A stretch of DNA of 64,000 nt from Aptenodytes patagonicus (Eukaryota > Chordata > Aves > Sphenisciformes > Spheniscidae). Below the pieces are notes generated by a model, which made no database searches, was not told where the DNA came from, and saw only the letters and a list, made by a program, of their open reading frames with translations. Within the stretch, counting starts at the first letter, position 1; each line of letters begins with the position of its first letter. The DNA lies in contig NC_134970.1 of NCBI RefSeq assembly GCF_965638725.1, positions 4,469,001-4,533,000 of the forward strand, in the 5' to 3' direction. Of the stretch, positions 1-21,805 are shown in pieces. The position numbers and the translations under genes are program-made.

Positions 1-192
1 TGGAGAAATCTGCTCTCTCCACTCGTTTCGGTTGATGACCGCGAGCAGGAGGTACGTAAGGAGTTCTCTGCAGTCCTTCCGCGGCAGCCCGCGGGGTGCG
101 CAGGTGGAAAACCCCACCAAAGCCAGCAGTGGGGCGGGAGAAGTGCAGACTTCACGCCGGGAGGTGAGCAGGGACCGGCAGAAGGAACCCAC

Positions 193-264
193 CTTGTACG
201 CGGCATCACCAGCCTGCAAAGCGGCGAGCAGGGCTTCGGCAGCCGTCCTAAGCCAAGCCAGAGC
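193..264 (-). other. possible coding exon of an unidentified gene
   Basis: A 72-nt minus-strand segment is flanked by a pyrimidine-rich acceptor (ending ctctccag) and a donor (ACAAG then gtgggt). It is open for 24 codons in one frame and reads as an alanine/leucine-rich helix (ALAWLRTAAEALLAALQAGD...). I do not recognise the protein. The acceptor just downstream (near 67) would continue in a less convincing frame. IP6K3 is the neighbour of LEMD2 in human, but this segment does not resemble it. It may be chance: short GC-rich stretches often stay open. Confidence 0.22.
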
Positions 265-797
265 CTGGAGAGGAAGCTCTCCCTGCATCCAGCGTCAGAG
301 ATGAATGCAAGCGTTCACACCGTACCCGTGACGCTAAGAACAACATCCACTGGTTACGGGGGTTCAAATCAACGCTGGCTTCTCTCCGCAGGTTTTACTA
401 GCTTACGTCAGAAATCAGTTTGGTCCTTGCTGTCTTTAGTGGTGAGCTGGACAGCTGTTTTACAATACTGGGAAGAGCAGATTAGCAGTATCTCTGCCTA
501 GCCTGAACTGCCACACACTGGTGCTGTTTTCTTTGAAACAAACGCTCGTTTGCCGGACATAAAAAGAAACTTAAGTAACCAAATGATTATAGATACAAAA
601 TACGACGCCTGCAGCACGAACAGAGGATTGATCGCTGCTCCTTGTACCTACTGTGAGGCTGCAGGAACACTGACTTGGCGATCCCTGTACTGACACTCCA
701 CACATGGTACACCCCTGCTCTGACACACAGCACACACATTGCAGCTGCCCAGGATAAACATGTACATTCAGCCCTAATAGCCTTGCCAAAGCTGCTC

Positions 798-1599
798 TTT
801 AATAGCCCATGAAGCAGTCCCTTTGGCTTGTAGCCACAAGAAAGCGCTTTCTGAAGCTTCCTATATCCTTTACTTTGCACCCAAATTCCCCCCACCCCCC
901 CCAGAAATCCTAAAGCACACAGACTGCAGACTTAAAAGGTGTAACAGGGTCACAACCGCTCCTCCGTCCCACCCAACCCAGCCCAAACCACCAAGGCACA
1001 TCAGACTGCCCTCCCTCTAGGACTACCTTCACCTGACTTTTCCCCCTCTCCCCCATTTTTAAAGGGTGAAGCCGACACAAACATTTTCCTCGCTAGGAAG
1101 CAGCAAGTGCTTTCATCACTGTTTTTGTACTGATAAAAACAAATTCTAACAAAATGCATCTTAACTACTGCCACCCTTATGTTTCCATGGGAAATGTTAA
1201 TCTTCTTTAAACACATTCCCTGATGGACATTGCCACCAGTTGGCCTTTGCAGAATTGAGGTCAAATTTTAAACACCCTCAATATTAGGTATGGTTTGTTT
1301 TTTTTTTTCTTTTTAAAAAGTTGTTCTAGGTTTGCTTGCTTACGGAAGCCAGATATCTGCTGGAAGGCTAACTTTGGTGCAATTCTAGCTTCCCACCAGC
1401 TCAAGCCCATCTTCTTTCCAAGCCAACATTATTGCCCTGAATTTTTGTGTGTGAAGTTTTTCAGAAAGAAGAGCAAACAGATACGTGCAATCCCCAACCC
1501 CAGGAGATTAGGACCGTGACCTGCTCTTTCCCATCACCAGAGAAGGGACTGTCCCCTTGCAGAGGTCCATATCAACAGTTGCTCAACTTCTGCTCCTCT
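798..1599 (-). other. LEMD2: LEMD2 3' untranslated region with candidate poly(A) signal
   Basis: Sequence downstream of the LEMD2 stop codon. No AATAAA was seen on the minus strand here. The first reasonable signal is ATTAAA, which is tttaat on the plus strand at 798-803, so cleavage would fall near 770-785. The region is moderately AT-rich and has no conserved reading frame. The true 3' end could lie further left. Confidence 0.4.
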
Positions 1600-12698
<11,099 letters not shown>

Positions 12699-12755
12699 GG
12701 CCGCGGCGCTGACACCAGGCCCCACCGGAAGCGCTCCGCAAGCAGGGAAGCGCGG

Positions 12756-12975
12756 GCGCCATCTTGGGAGGGGCCCGCCGCACCTCCTCGGGCGGCCATC
12801 TTGGGAAGGGCAAATGCGGGGCTCACGCCGCCGCCTCCGTCCTCACGGTCGGCGCCATGTTGATAAGGGAGGCGGGGAACGAGCGCCATATTGAGAAGGT
12901 CGAGGGAAAGCGCTGCTTCCCGGATACCGCTCCCGCCATTTTGTGAAGGCAGGGTCGCTGATTCCGCCATGTTGG
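12756..12975 (+). promoter_or_regulatory. cluster of six YY1-like motifs
   Basis: Six copies of the core GCCATnTTG are all in the same orientation, at about 12758, 12795, 12853, 12885, 12936 and 12966 (n = C, C, G, A, T, G). Most are preceded by CG. The reverse complement, CAAnATGGC, is the YY1 consensus. Spacing alternates between about 30-37 and 50-58 bp. They sit just upstream of the LEMD2 start in the CpG island. The motif match is seen directly; YY1 occupancy is inferred. Confidence 0.65.
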
Positions 12976-14380
12976 GGAGGTCAGGAGCCCTTGCAGAAGG
13001 GGAACGGTGCCGGGCGGGAGCTGTTGCTCATCTCAGGAGAGGGGAAAGAGGGGAGAAATGGAGAAAGCAAAGGGCAAAAGCAGCCTCAGTATCTGGGGCC
13101 GGCCAGTGTCTCCGCCCCATCACTCTGGGGGACACTGCTCAGGAGCAAGCAGGGGGGTTGAGCACCTCTTGCCTCACTCTGACCAAGCTACTCCGACGTT
13201 TTGACACTTTTAGGGACATTTATGAGGAGAAAGAAATGTCTTTCCCAGCTGCCTGCTGCCCCCCCCCCCACGTTTTCCTCATCCCTCTCATCACTGCCAA
13301 GTTACAGTCGTTTAACTGGCACCCGTCAAGTGGGCTGGAGCTTTGCCACCGCTTTCGGCAGGATCAGGATCTGGGTCCTCGGGATATTTGCTGGGGAAGG
13401 AGGTTACTTGCATACTTTGCAGCCTAAAAAGGCAAAACCAAGCGTCAACTTGAAAATTTATTTTGGCAAGGCAGTGATGTACAGTAATTGCTTTTTCCTG
13501 CTGCCGCCTATAAAGAAAGTGATGAAAGTGGCTGAAATACTGTGGCGTAATATCGGCATTTAATTAAAGATAATGAAAAAGTAGTGATGCATGTGTGCAG
13601 GCTGTCTGTGCGTCGCTGTTTTTATGATCGACGCATGTTACCGGGGAGTGGTGGAAACTTGGCGGTCCCGCAGCAGTGGGACCTGCCGCGAGTGGGAGCT
13701 GGAGGGGGCTCCGGGAGAGCACAGCGTGGACCACCACCGCTTGCGACCATGAGGCTGGGGATGCTAAGCTGTGCCTCCGCGACACAAAAACTTCTTTAGG
13801 GATACCCCTCCTTTCACGCTCACTTTGCCGCCGTGCCCTTCTTGTTTAGGGCATCAGGCAAAGCTCGCCTCGCTTTTCCTGATTTATGCAAGAAAGCAGC
13901 AACAAGATGTTGAGATTTGTTAATCTGGTTAGCAACAACAAATATACACTTAGTAGAGGCTAGGGAGCCCATTAAAAGAGCATACTCAGTTCTGATGGGA
14001 AGTGTGAACGTGCTAAGCTGAGCCTCCCCTGCTCACTAACTGGAAAGCACAACTGACAGCTAATAATTTGGAGTGGTGTCTAATGTAAATACAGAATTAG
14101 AATATGCTCTTTGTACACATTTTTTGTAAGCTTACAGCTTTCAGTTTGGAGAAGCTCTGCCTAGACATGCAGATGCATGCTGGCATCTAAGCCTGAGCTG
14201 ATATGAGCTCATGAATCAAATGAACTCCTCTTGCTTTGGAGAAAAAGCACAACAGCAACAAAAAAAAAAAAAAACCAAGCCTTCAACTTTTTCATGTTTC
14301 TGGATGTCAGGGAAGTTACACCAGGACAGAGTTTGGCCCCGGAGCCTCATGGCATGACCTTCGGAGTGGAGAACATGGGA

Positions 14381-14480
14381 GTGGTGCTCGAGAACTGGAG
14401 GGCTGGGGAAAAGCTGTGATTCCTTTGCAAGTGGTGCTCGAGAACTGGAGGGCTGGGGAAAAGCTGTGATTCCTTTGCAG
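14381..14480. repeat. 50-bp tandem duplication, two copies
   Basis: The unit starting gtggtgctcgagaactggag at 14381 is repeated from 14431 with only the last base differing (a versus g). Such near-identity implies a recent duplication or active homogenisation. No coding role is apparent. Confidence 0.95.
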
Positions 14481-17390
14481 AAGGGAGGTTGGCGGCGCCG
14501 ATGCTCAGCAGGAACAGATGCCTCTTCTTTGTGGAGAGAAGTCCATGATCCCTCTCCCTTCCTCCCTAGCAAGGCAACCCTTGGGAGCATCCCTGCCTTC
14601 CCTGGAAGGTATGTGGACACCACAGAGAAGGCAGCAGGAGAAGACAGCCCTCTGTCTCTCAGACGTGACAGAGCCTATAGCCCCATGGACAAGCACCTAA
14701 CTGTTCCCATCACCCTGCCCACAGTGCCGATGATGAGGCTGACGGTAGAGTTTCTGCTTTTTGCAGCCCCTTCGTCATCCCTACAGCTCTGGGCAGCAGC
14801 AAAGGCTGCTGGGGCGAGCACAGGCCTGCTGATGCTGCAGATGGGCTGTGATGCTCAGAGATGCTCAGCTGTGAAAAGCCAGTTTCCCAGCCCACGGTGC
14901 AGCACTCGAATATCTTGGCTGTAAATATCCTGAGCTGGATGTGGGAAGATGGGACAGCGAGGAGAGGACAGCCTCCACCTTCCCTGCTAGCCCAGAAGCT
15001 GCCTTACGCCTGCTGGCAGTGACTCAGATATCGAATGGGAAGAGCAGGCATGCCATGCCGTCTGCTTCTCCTCCTGAAGTATCAAGACAGGACTGGTGTA
15101 AGCAGAGGGGTAGAAATAGATCTGCACCATCTTCATAAAGTGCCTGAAGAGGGGAGTGTGCTGCACCCCAAAAAGCATGGGCAGCAGATGAACCCTTCTA
15201 CCCCTGACTGAGGGGCTGCTGGAAAAAACCCGCCATCCCACCCTGTCTTCTTATCCTATGGCATTTGGACGACAGTCCTGCATATGTCACCAGGGGAAGT
15301 GTCAAATCTTACTTGGAAGCCAACTGTGCCAATTTAACACCCTGTCACTCACAGCCGCGGCACAGGTGTGACCCAAGAACACCGCTTCTCATCCTCCCGA
15401 TCGTATGTCATGTCCTCAGCCTGCCGAGCTTCTTACTAGGTTAGAAAGTCAGTGCTGATTTCATTCTTTTCTCTCCTTCTCCTTGCCCTGCCTCTTTCCC
15501 CCAACTGTTTGGCTGCTCATCCTGCCACGAAACTCTTGTTCGGTTTCTGGAGCAGCAAGATCTTCCTACCTGCTTGCAGACATGGACTTAAGTGCTGCTG
15601 GCTGCCAAAGCAGCCCTCCAGGGCACTGGGGATACAGATCTGTCCTGCAACTTGGAGACCATTTTATTTCTCAACAAGAAATATAGCCCTGACAGTGGGA
15701 GCCATGCCTGGAGGATGGTTGGGGGTCCATTTACCTTCTCCTTCCAGCAGATGGATATCTGCTTCTTTCCCACTACTCAAGCCCCTGAGGCTGGAAGGAA
15801 TTTACTTCCAAAAGCTGAAGCCCCCCTTGCACTTTGGTGCCTATTTGAACAGCACAGTTATTGCTGCAAGGACAAGACAACGGGTTCATACAGTTGCTGT
15901 CACAACCAGCCATACATCCCTGAGCTCATTTATAGCTGGGTCAACTGGGAAGAGCCGTTGGCACAGCTGATGGCCAGGGTAAAAGCAGACCTTTGCTGCT
16001 GCAGCTTGTCTAGGTCAAAATGTAAGAGTAGAGGGAGCCATCCCTGCAAAGTCACATTGGCGGATCTCCCTATGGAAGTCTCTGCAGCATCAGCTCCACC
16101 ATCACCGTGGTGGGAAATGGTCCAGGGAGCAAATCCAAGAGGCTCATGTTCACTTTCTTTCTTGCTGTCACTGGGCAACGTTCCTTCCTGGATGGCACAG
16201 GGGAGCTGTCGGCCCAGAAAACCACTTGAGTAAAAGAGCTGGGCAAGAGGGGATGCTATAGAGACAGCCCTGACCTGCAGTGGAGCTTCTGTAGGGTTTT
16301 TAGGAGCAGTTTGCCCTTCAAGGGGAAACTCTCCTTGTTTTCCTGCGGCAGGGCAAATTTAAACCTGGGGTAAAGGTTTGGGTCTTTCAGAAGGAATGTG
16401 TCAACAGTGTCCCTTTTTGAAGCAAACAGTCTTGTCTCTGATCTCGCTGGACACTGGTGTAAATGTGGTGCAGGTCCTCCGGTGATTTCCATGCTGGATC
16501 TCCCATCGATATCACTCCACTGCAGACTGATTTGCACTGGCTGAGCTCCTGTAGCAATACATGCAGTTGCTTTTACTTTCAGCCTAATGGAATGTATTAT
16601 TTTCGATCTTCCAACCGCTCAGACTCATTTATAGTGATTTCATAGCTCAACCTGCCTCAGCAATAATCCCTGCAAACTTTGAGTTACACTGAGCTGATCG
16701 TTCCATGGACTAGGACTATGCCTTTGAATCAAATGTTAAAGCTGGAATCCACTCCGTGCTGGATGTTGCATTATACATTGGGAGATTTCTTTTCTCCTAA
16801 GGGATGGCTTGCAGCAGAGAGCATACCGAGGAGTGTTGTTCTAGCACAAACACAGCTATTTAAATGAGCCACAGTGAGAACAGAATTTGTGTTAGGTTGG
16901 GAAGATAAAATTGGATTGAAATTGGATATATTCACATACATACCATTGCTCTCATCCGTCCTTACTTTACATATGTTGGATTTCCTGCTGCCAATATAGA
17001 GAAGCAGCTCTAAAATAAGCCAAAGGTATGTAAATGGAGAGTAATATGTTCCAGTGGAATTACGATTTCACCTCTAGGTTTGTTTGAGAGGCAGAAATAA
17101 GGCCGGAGCTCTGCCTTGTTTCACACACGCTGTGCCTGTTCACATCACAGCTATGGGAGAGGTGCTTCTCACAATGTTATTTAGATTTATATCGCCTGGG
17201 TGAGTAAGAGGGGGTTAAGAGCACAGGTAGGAACTGCAAGTCAGGGCTCCTGCTTTCTCCCAGCAGTGTGGGAGAGGGTGCCCTCCCGCGTCCAGAGCAG
17301 GGAGCCTGGTGGGGATGCCTGAGTCCCCCACCCAACACTCCTCACCCTGTGCTTGTGTCGCCAATTTGGCTGGGAGACCCTGCAAATATT

Positions 17391-17436
17391 TGCCTCAGTT
17401 TCCCTCGTTGCCAAAAGGGAGGGCTAAAACTTATTA
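17391..17436 (+). mobile_element. possible MIR-like SINE fragment
   Basis: The stretch tgcctcagtttccctcgttg followed by ccaaaaggga resembles the conserved internal part of MIR/CORE-SINE elements (cctcagtttcc-catctgtaaaatggg). It is short and diverged. Confidence 0.3.
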
Positions 17437-17614
17437 GTCCACAAAGATTAATTACTCAGGCTTTGCAACATGCTTTGCACTTCTCAGAAAGACGGTGATG
17501 TTCTCTAGAACTAGAAACCCTCCCTCTCTTCTTTCCCACACTTGCTGCTTGCCATCTGGCTGAGAGGCATGTAGAAAAGATGACACAAATCCTCCATTTA
17601 ATTATACTGCACAT

Positions 17615-17620
17615 TTTATT
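17615..17620 (-). terminator. MLN: MLN poly(A) signal AATAAA
   Basis: On the minus strand AATAAA lies about 113 bases downstream of the MLN stop codon, in an AT-rich 3' UTR. Cleavage is expected near 17595-17605. It is the only canonical signal close to the terminal exon. Confidence 0.75.
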
Positions 17621-17732
17621 ATCTCACCTCAGATTTTGTTGTTAATCTCTTTTACAGATTTTGTTTACATTAGTGGAGTCTTTTAGCTTTAGCAAGCTAC
17701 ATCGCTTTCTCCTCTGATTCTGCAGATACCAG

Positions 17733-17736
17733 TCAG
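17733..17736 (-). CDS. MLN: MLN terminal exon: last base of codon 119 and stop
   Basis: A strong acceptor (ctcttttcttcttag) is followed at once by C-TGA. Joined to the two bases left by exon 3, this gives Ser-stop. The rest of the exon is a 3' UTR ending at the AATAAA at 17615-17620. In human the last coding exon also contributes very little. The assignment rests on the phase and the good acceptor and poly(A) signal. Confidence 0.6.
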
Positions 17737-20700
17737 CTAAGAAGAAAAGAGAGGAAAGAATAAGTGTCCTTAAATTTGTCATTCAGTCTTTCCTAGGCTT
17801 TATGTATTGTTTCCTCCTCCTCAGCTCCCCAGCTATAAAGCTAGAAGGCAAAGTGAAATCAGCACAGCCAAAGCGGAATAACAGCTCCCACAGGGATAGA
17901 GGGGACCCTCGTGTTTGGGACGTTTAAGCCCAGATAAGACAAAGGTCCAGAGATAACACTAGTGAGACCTATTCCACCACCCCCCAAGTCTGCAGGCAGG
18001 AATAGCTGCATCACATACTGCCCCTGGATATTTCCTTTTGCAATTCCAATACACTAAGAGCAAAGCCCAGGGCTGGATTTGTTAGCACTCAACACCTCGA
18101 ATTGCAGGTAATTCTAGCTGTAATTATTAGTGTTAAGCCCCTGTGCAGGGAGCAAGGTGTTCAGGTCTGACTGCAGGCGCTGAGCTGCCTCGCAGGTGCA
18201 GCTTGCATTAAAAGCTCTGTTGGAAATTGCATCCTGAAGACTGAGGATTTTTTGGGAGGAGGAGTAGGGAAGTGGGAAGCAGCGCCAAGGAGAGCTGCCG
18301 GGAAGTGTTGCAATGCTGCTAACAGTCAATACCAGCTCTAGGGCACAGACAGCACCCTAAGAGAGTGAATAACCTTCCCAGAAGAAGAGCATGTACATGA
18401 GAGCGGGTGGGGTATCTGAGGACTCTGTAAAGTGAGCAAACATGACACAAAAGCCCTTCTGAGGAATATAAATACCTCCGTAATAATGAGCTGGTGAGAG
18501 GAGGGAAAGGCAGAATTCCCAAGGCAGAAATCAACCTCCTGACAGTACTGTCTGGGGTGTCCTGTAACATCTCTGCTAGCAGTTTCTCCAGGACATCTTG
18601 GTATTTTTCCAGCTGCCTTGGGGTGAGCCACATCCCGGCTTTGACAGGAACAGCTAGCTGTGGAGGAAGCCAGAAAAGTCAGAAGGAAAAGCTGAGGGCA
18701 GCACAGGGAGGCAGGTTGGGTTGCTTTGACCCCACTTTGCTCAAGTCGGCAGAGGGTCTAGGGCTGATTTGAAGGGAAGGGGATGATCCTTATATGGGGA
18801 AAAGCAACATTTTTAAGCCAATGCAACCTTGTGCTGTTCAGAGTACCAAAGTTTTCATGCATTGGATCATTTCTGGGCTGGCTCAGAAACACAGATAAAG
18901 GTACCTCCTGGCAACAGAGATCGTAAAGAAGAAAATAATTTCTGAACCCTATAATCCTCCACTATCTCACACCTTGATCCTTCAAGCCATCAGCTTTACT
19001 GATGCTGGTGAAGCACCCTGCCTCCAGACTGACTGCCTTTGAGCCAGCTGTGGCTCAGCTGTACCTGAAGTAAATAGAGTTGTTCTGGTCATGGCTGCAG
19101 GCACAGGAGAGCTTGTGGTTGCAGCGGGGGGGTGTTAGACACTGCGATGTGCCAGTTATTTAATGCTTTGAACTGTGAATCCTTGCTGTTTAAATCCTAT
19201 TATTGATTGTTGGTGCACCACGTTTGCGAGAGTAGTTGCACATTAACCTGCATCTTGGCCAACTTCCAGTCTAGCTAGTCCCGCTGCCTGTCCCACTCAG
19301 TCTATCCCGCAGTTTGGGGTGGACCTATACTCCTTTTGCTGGCAGAGAGAATGGCTGAGCTCACCGCAGGAGCGGCTGCACGGACAGGGCAAAGAATTCC
19401 CTGTATTCAAGTGGAAAAGCGCAATTTTCAAACTTGGCTAACCAGGTCAGCATGCCTTTGAGGGCTTAAACTGGCACTTAAATCCCTAAAATTGGCAATT
19501 TTCTGCTCTGTATACAGACTTTGGGGGGGTGTGGCTGCATGGGTCCAAGTTTACAAATCAGGTCTTGCCAGTACAGAGGACTGTGAGATCGGAGGTGACA
19601 CCAGGCAGCTAATCTGGAGCTGCATGAAAAAGTGACAAGTTAAACCTAGAGCTGAAGCAGAGCTGCGAATTCCTGCCTTGCAGTTGTCTTGGTGTTCACT
19701 GAATGGCAAAGAAAGACCTCATGTTGTTTCCATCTTCCTAAGGGAGAAGCCAGGTGGGTCTGGGGGGTGACCAGGCTGCTGAATGTCTGAGATAATTTAT
19801 AAGGTGGAGGTAAAACCTTTCTCTGATGCAATCTTGCTCAGTTGCCTGGCAGGGCTGGCAGGAAATGGGTGGTATTCCTTTATATTGACTGAGCTCCCTG
19901 ATAACACCCGCTGTCTTCTCACACGGGTTATCTACTCCTCTGTAGCCAGGCCCTGTGGGCTGACTCTTGGGCTACTTGTCCCTCTGTGTGTCCTCGTGGG
20001 CTCCTTAGAGTCACATGGTTCAACGTACCTGGATGGTCTTGACCTTGTTGACATCTGCACCGGATTGCTCAGAGAAGCCTTCCTCTTCCAGCTGCTGCAG
20101 CAAGGTCAGGGATTTCTTCTGCCCTCCTTTGTTCCTCTCCTTTCCCTGCGACTTCACAGTAGAGAGCAAACGGGGCAGTGGTGCTGGGACGCAGCATCGT
20201 GCGGGTACCAAACCCACTTCAACAGTGTGATGCCCAGCATCCAGGAGCCTGCGGAGCTGGGCACAAAATCAGAGGGACTGGAGGTCTAACCGCTGCCTGG
20301 AGCCAATGCGGCATTCTTCCCCAGGGCCACAGCTCACTGGGAAGGGACCCATCAGCTGTGGTCAGTATGGCCTTGGGGACTGTAATTCTGACATGCAGCA
20401 GGGGCTGCAACGTTGGGTGTAAGGTCAGGTTACAGGATTGCATGTAAAGATCTGTAGCAAACTTAACACTTGTAGATGACTCCTTTGATCTGTGCAGGAT
20501 AACACTGTCAGCAGGATGTGGTAGCCAAGTATACTGACCTTACAGAGCTATTTCAGAGGGCTGGTCCTGGTTCTGTTCTGTAGCAGTGGCAATGAAGTTT
20601 AATAAAAGCCTGCACAGCCTCATTGCAATTGGAGAGCTCTGTGCAGACGTTATGTATTACCAGCCTTTCTTGCAGGTCTGTAATGTCAGTCCTTTCCCGT

Positions 20701-21796
20701 TTATGGGGCTAAACCTGGCTGCAGGACCCTCCCTCTCTTCTGAGCCCAAAGAGAAAAGCTAAAATTGCTTTGGGATATGATAGACATGAGGGGACATGTA
20801 AAATGCAGCAAAGGCTGTGCTCAGTGTTAAACTGACTGCTTGCTGCACGCTTGCTTTGGTTTGAATGCATGCTCAGAGGAGAGGACACAGCCTTTGGAAG
20901 TCTGATTTCACCCACGTACATCTAGAAGTCCCTCAATCACCAGCAGACACATAGCTACAAGGGTTGTGATATATGAACAAATCAATCTGGGGACCGTGCG
21001 TGGGTCCCCGTCGCCTTCCTCAAGGAGACTGAAGGATGACTGTACTCCCCACAAAAAGCAATTGCTATCCAGCGAGCGGATAGCTGTTGGAAACAAGATT
21101 TCCCCCCAGTATCAATGGGTTGTGTCGTGCGGGGGAAGCTCACTTTGGCTGTGTTTAAGAAGATGCAGTCTCTGAGGCTGCCTGCCTGACACCTTTCAAC
21201 AGTATTAGATTCACATCAAAAGAAAAAACATTCTCCTCTCTGCACATCCCAGAGGTGACAACCATCTGGAGGATGGTTAATTATTTGTTACAACAAAAAG
21301 ACCCATCAGTATGGTGATGGGAGGCTGCAGCTTCTCTATAAAAATTACAGCCACTAGCATGGAGGAAAGAAAAATGAGACCCACTAGCTGCAGATGATAA
21401 CCCACACAGGTCTTTTAGTTCTTATGTAAAGGAGTCCAGGCTCTTCCTTTCTAGTCTCACATCTTAAAAGTTGTCTCTGCCCTCTCCCATAGCCCTTAAC
21501 TTTGGGACGAGTGAGGGACTGCCAGTATCATAGTATCTCCTGTTTGAACAGAAGGGGCAGATGCTGGGGATGACAGTGGCACGGTGTGAATTGGCAGAGC
21601 TTGGGGGATGAGGGAGGAAGAAACACCTTTCCTGGTTTATTCCGGGCTCCAGCCCCTGCAGGACATTTCTCGGGGTTACCTGCATTTTCTGGAAGTCGCT
21701 CTGGGTGGAAAAGGGCACGAAGCCTTCAGTCTGTTCAGCCAGCATAGACACCACGTACACCAAGAGCAAACTGGCCACCACCTTCTTTGAAACCAT
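17733..21796 (-). CDS. MLN: promotilin (whole gene)
   Basis: Motilin is a gut peptide hormone that drives interdigestive contractions through its G-protein-coupled receptor. Coding exons are 21796-21680, 20145-20029, 18657-18536 and 17736-17733, giving 360 nt, or 119 residues plus stop. The order is a 25-residue signal peptide, the mature peptide beginning FVPF, a Lys-Lys cleavage site, and an associated C-terminal peptide. The exon 2 tail ([18 protein letters not shown]) and exon 3 ([20 protein letters not shown]) fit avian and human promotilin; human has SRQLEKYPATLEGLLSEML. Mature motilin would be 23 residues instead of the usual 22, because of an extra Gly before the final Gln, and has Ser at position 5. 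The position next to LEMD2 and the orientation match the human locus. A TATA promoter and non-coding exon are proposed near 23.8 kb. Confidence 0.92.
18536..18657 (-). CDS. MLN: MLN coding exon 3: motilin-associated peptide
   Basis: Encodes [20 protein letters not shown], then [20 protein letters not shown] plus two bases. The acceptor is cctccacag. The 3' border is less sure: the donor AG|gttgat was chosen because it gives the phase needed by the terminal exon. If it is not used, the frame runs on for about 65 more codons of non-conserved sequence. Confidence 0.85.
20029..20145 (-). CDS. MLN: MLN coding exon 2: C-terminus of motilin, KK site, connecting peptide
   Basis: Encodes [20 protein letters not shown], then [29 protein letters not shown] is the conserved mammalian and avian motif. 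Here a second Gly is inserted, and the residue before KER is Gly instead of Glu. Acceptor is gaagtcgcag, donor is gtacgt; 39 codons, phase 0 on both sides. Confidence 0.93.
21680..21796 (-). CDS. MLN: MLN coding exon 1: signal peptide and N-terminus of motilin
   Basis: Encodes [20 protein letters not shown] and EQTEG as the signal peptide, then [14 protein letters not shown]. It is 39 codons and ends in phase 0 at CAG, donor gtaacc. Just upstream of the ATG lies an acceptor (gtcattcag, exon from 21805), which implies a separate non-coding first exon as in the human gene. Chicken motilin, from memory, starts FVPFFTQSDI, so positions 5 (Ser) and 10 (Phe) differ. Confidence 0.94.
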
Positions 21797-21805
21797 CAGG
21801 ACAGT
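21797..21805 (-). other. MLN: MLN 5' UTR part of coding exon 1
   Basis: Nine bases (ACTGTCCTG) lie between the predicted acceptor (cattcag) and the ATG. An intron of about 1.9 kb would separate them from the non-coding exon proposed near 23.75 kb. Confidence 0.55.

Larger units (their letters stand above)
12976..17594. other. intergenic spacer between LEMD2 promoter and MLN 3' end
   Basis: Apart from the 50-bp duplication and a MIR-like fragment listed separately, I see no gene here. Open frames are short and lack recognisable motifs. There is a 15-base A run at 14260-14274. The stretch turns from GC-rich near the LEMD2 promoter to mixed composition. Confidence 0.6.

Noticed and set aside
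12699-12725. In-frame ATG nine codons upstream of the chosen LEMD2 start
   Set aside because: MGPGVSAAA is not part of the family N-terminus; LEM proteins begin at the second ATG. It may be used as a minor alternative, but nothing supports it.
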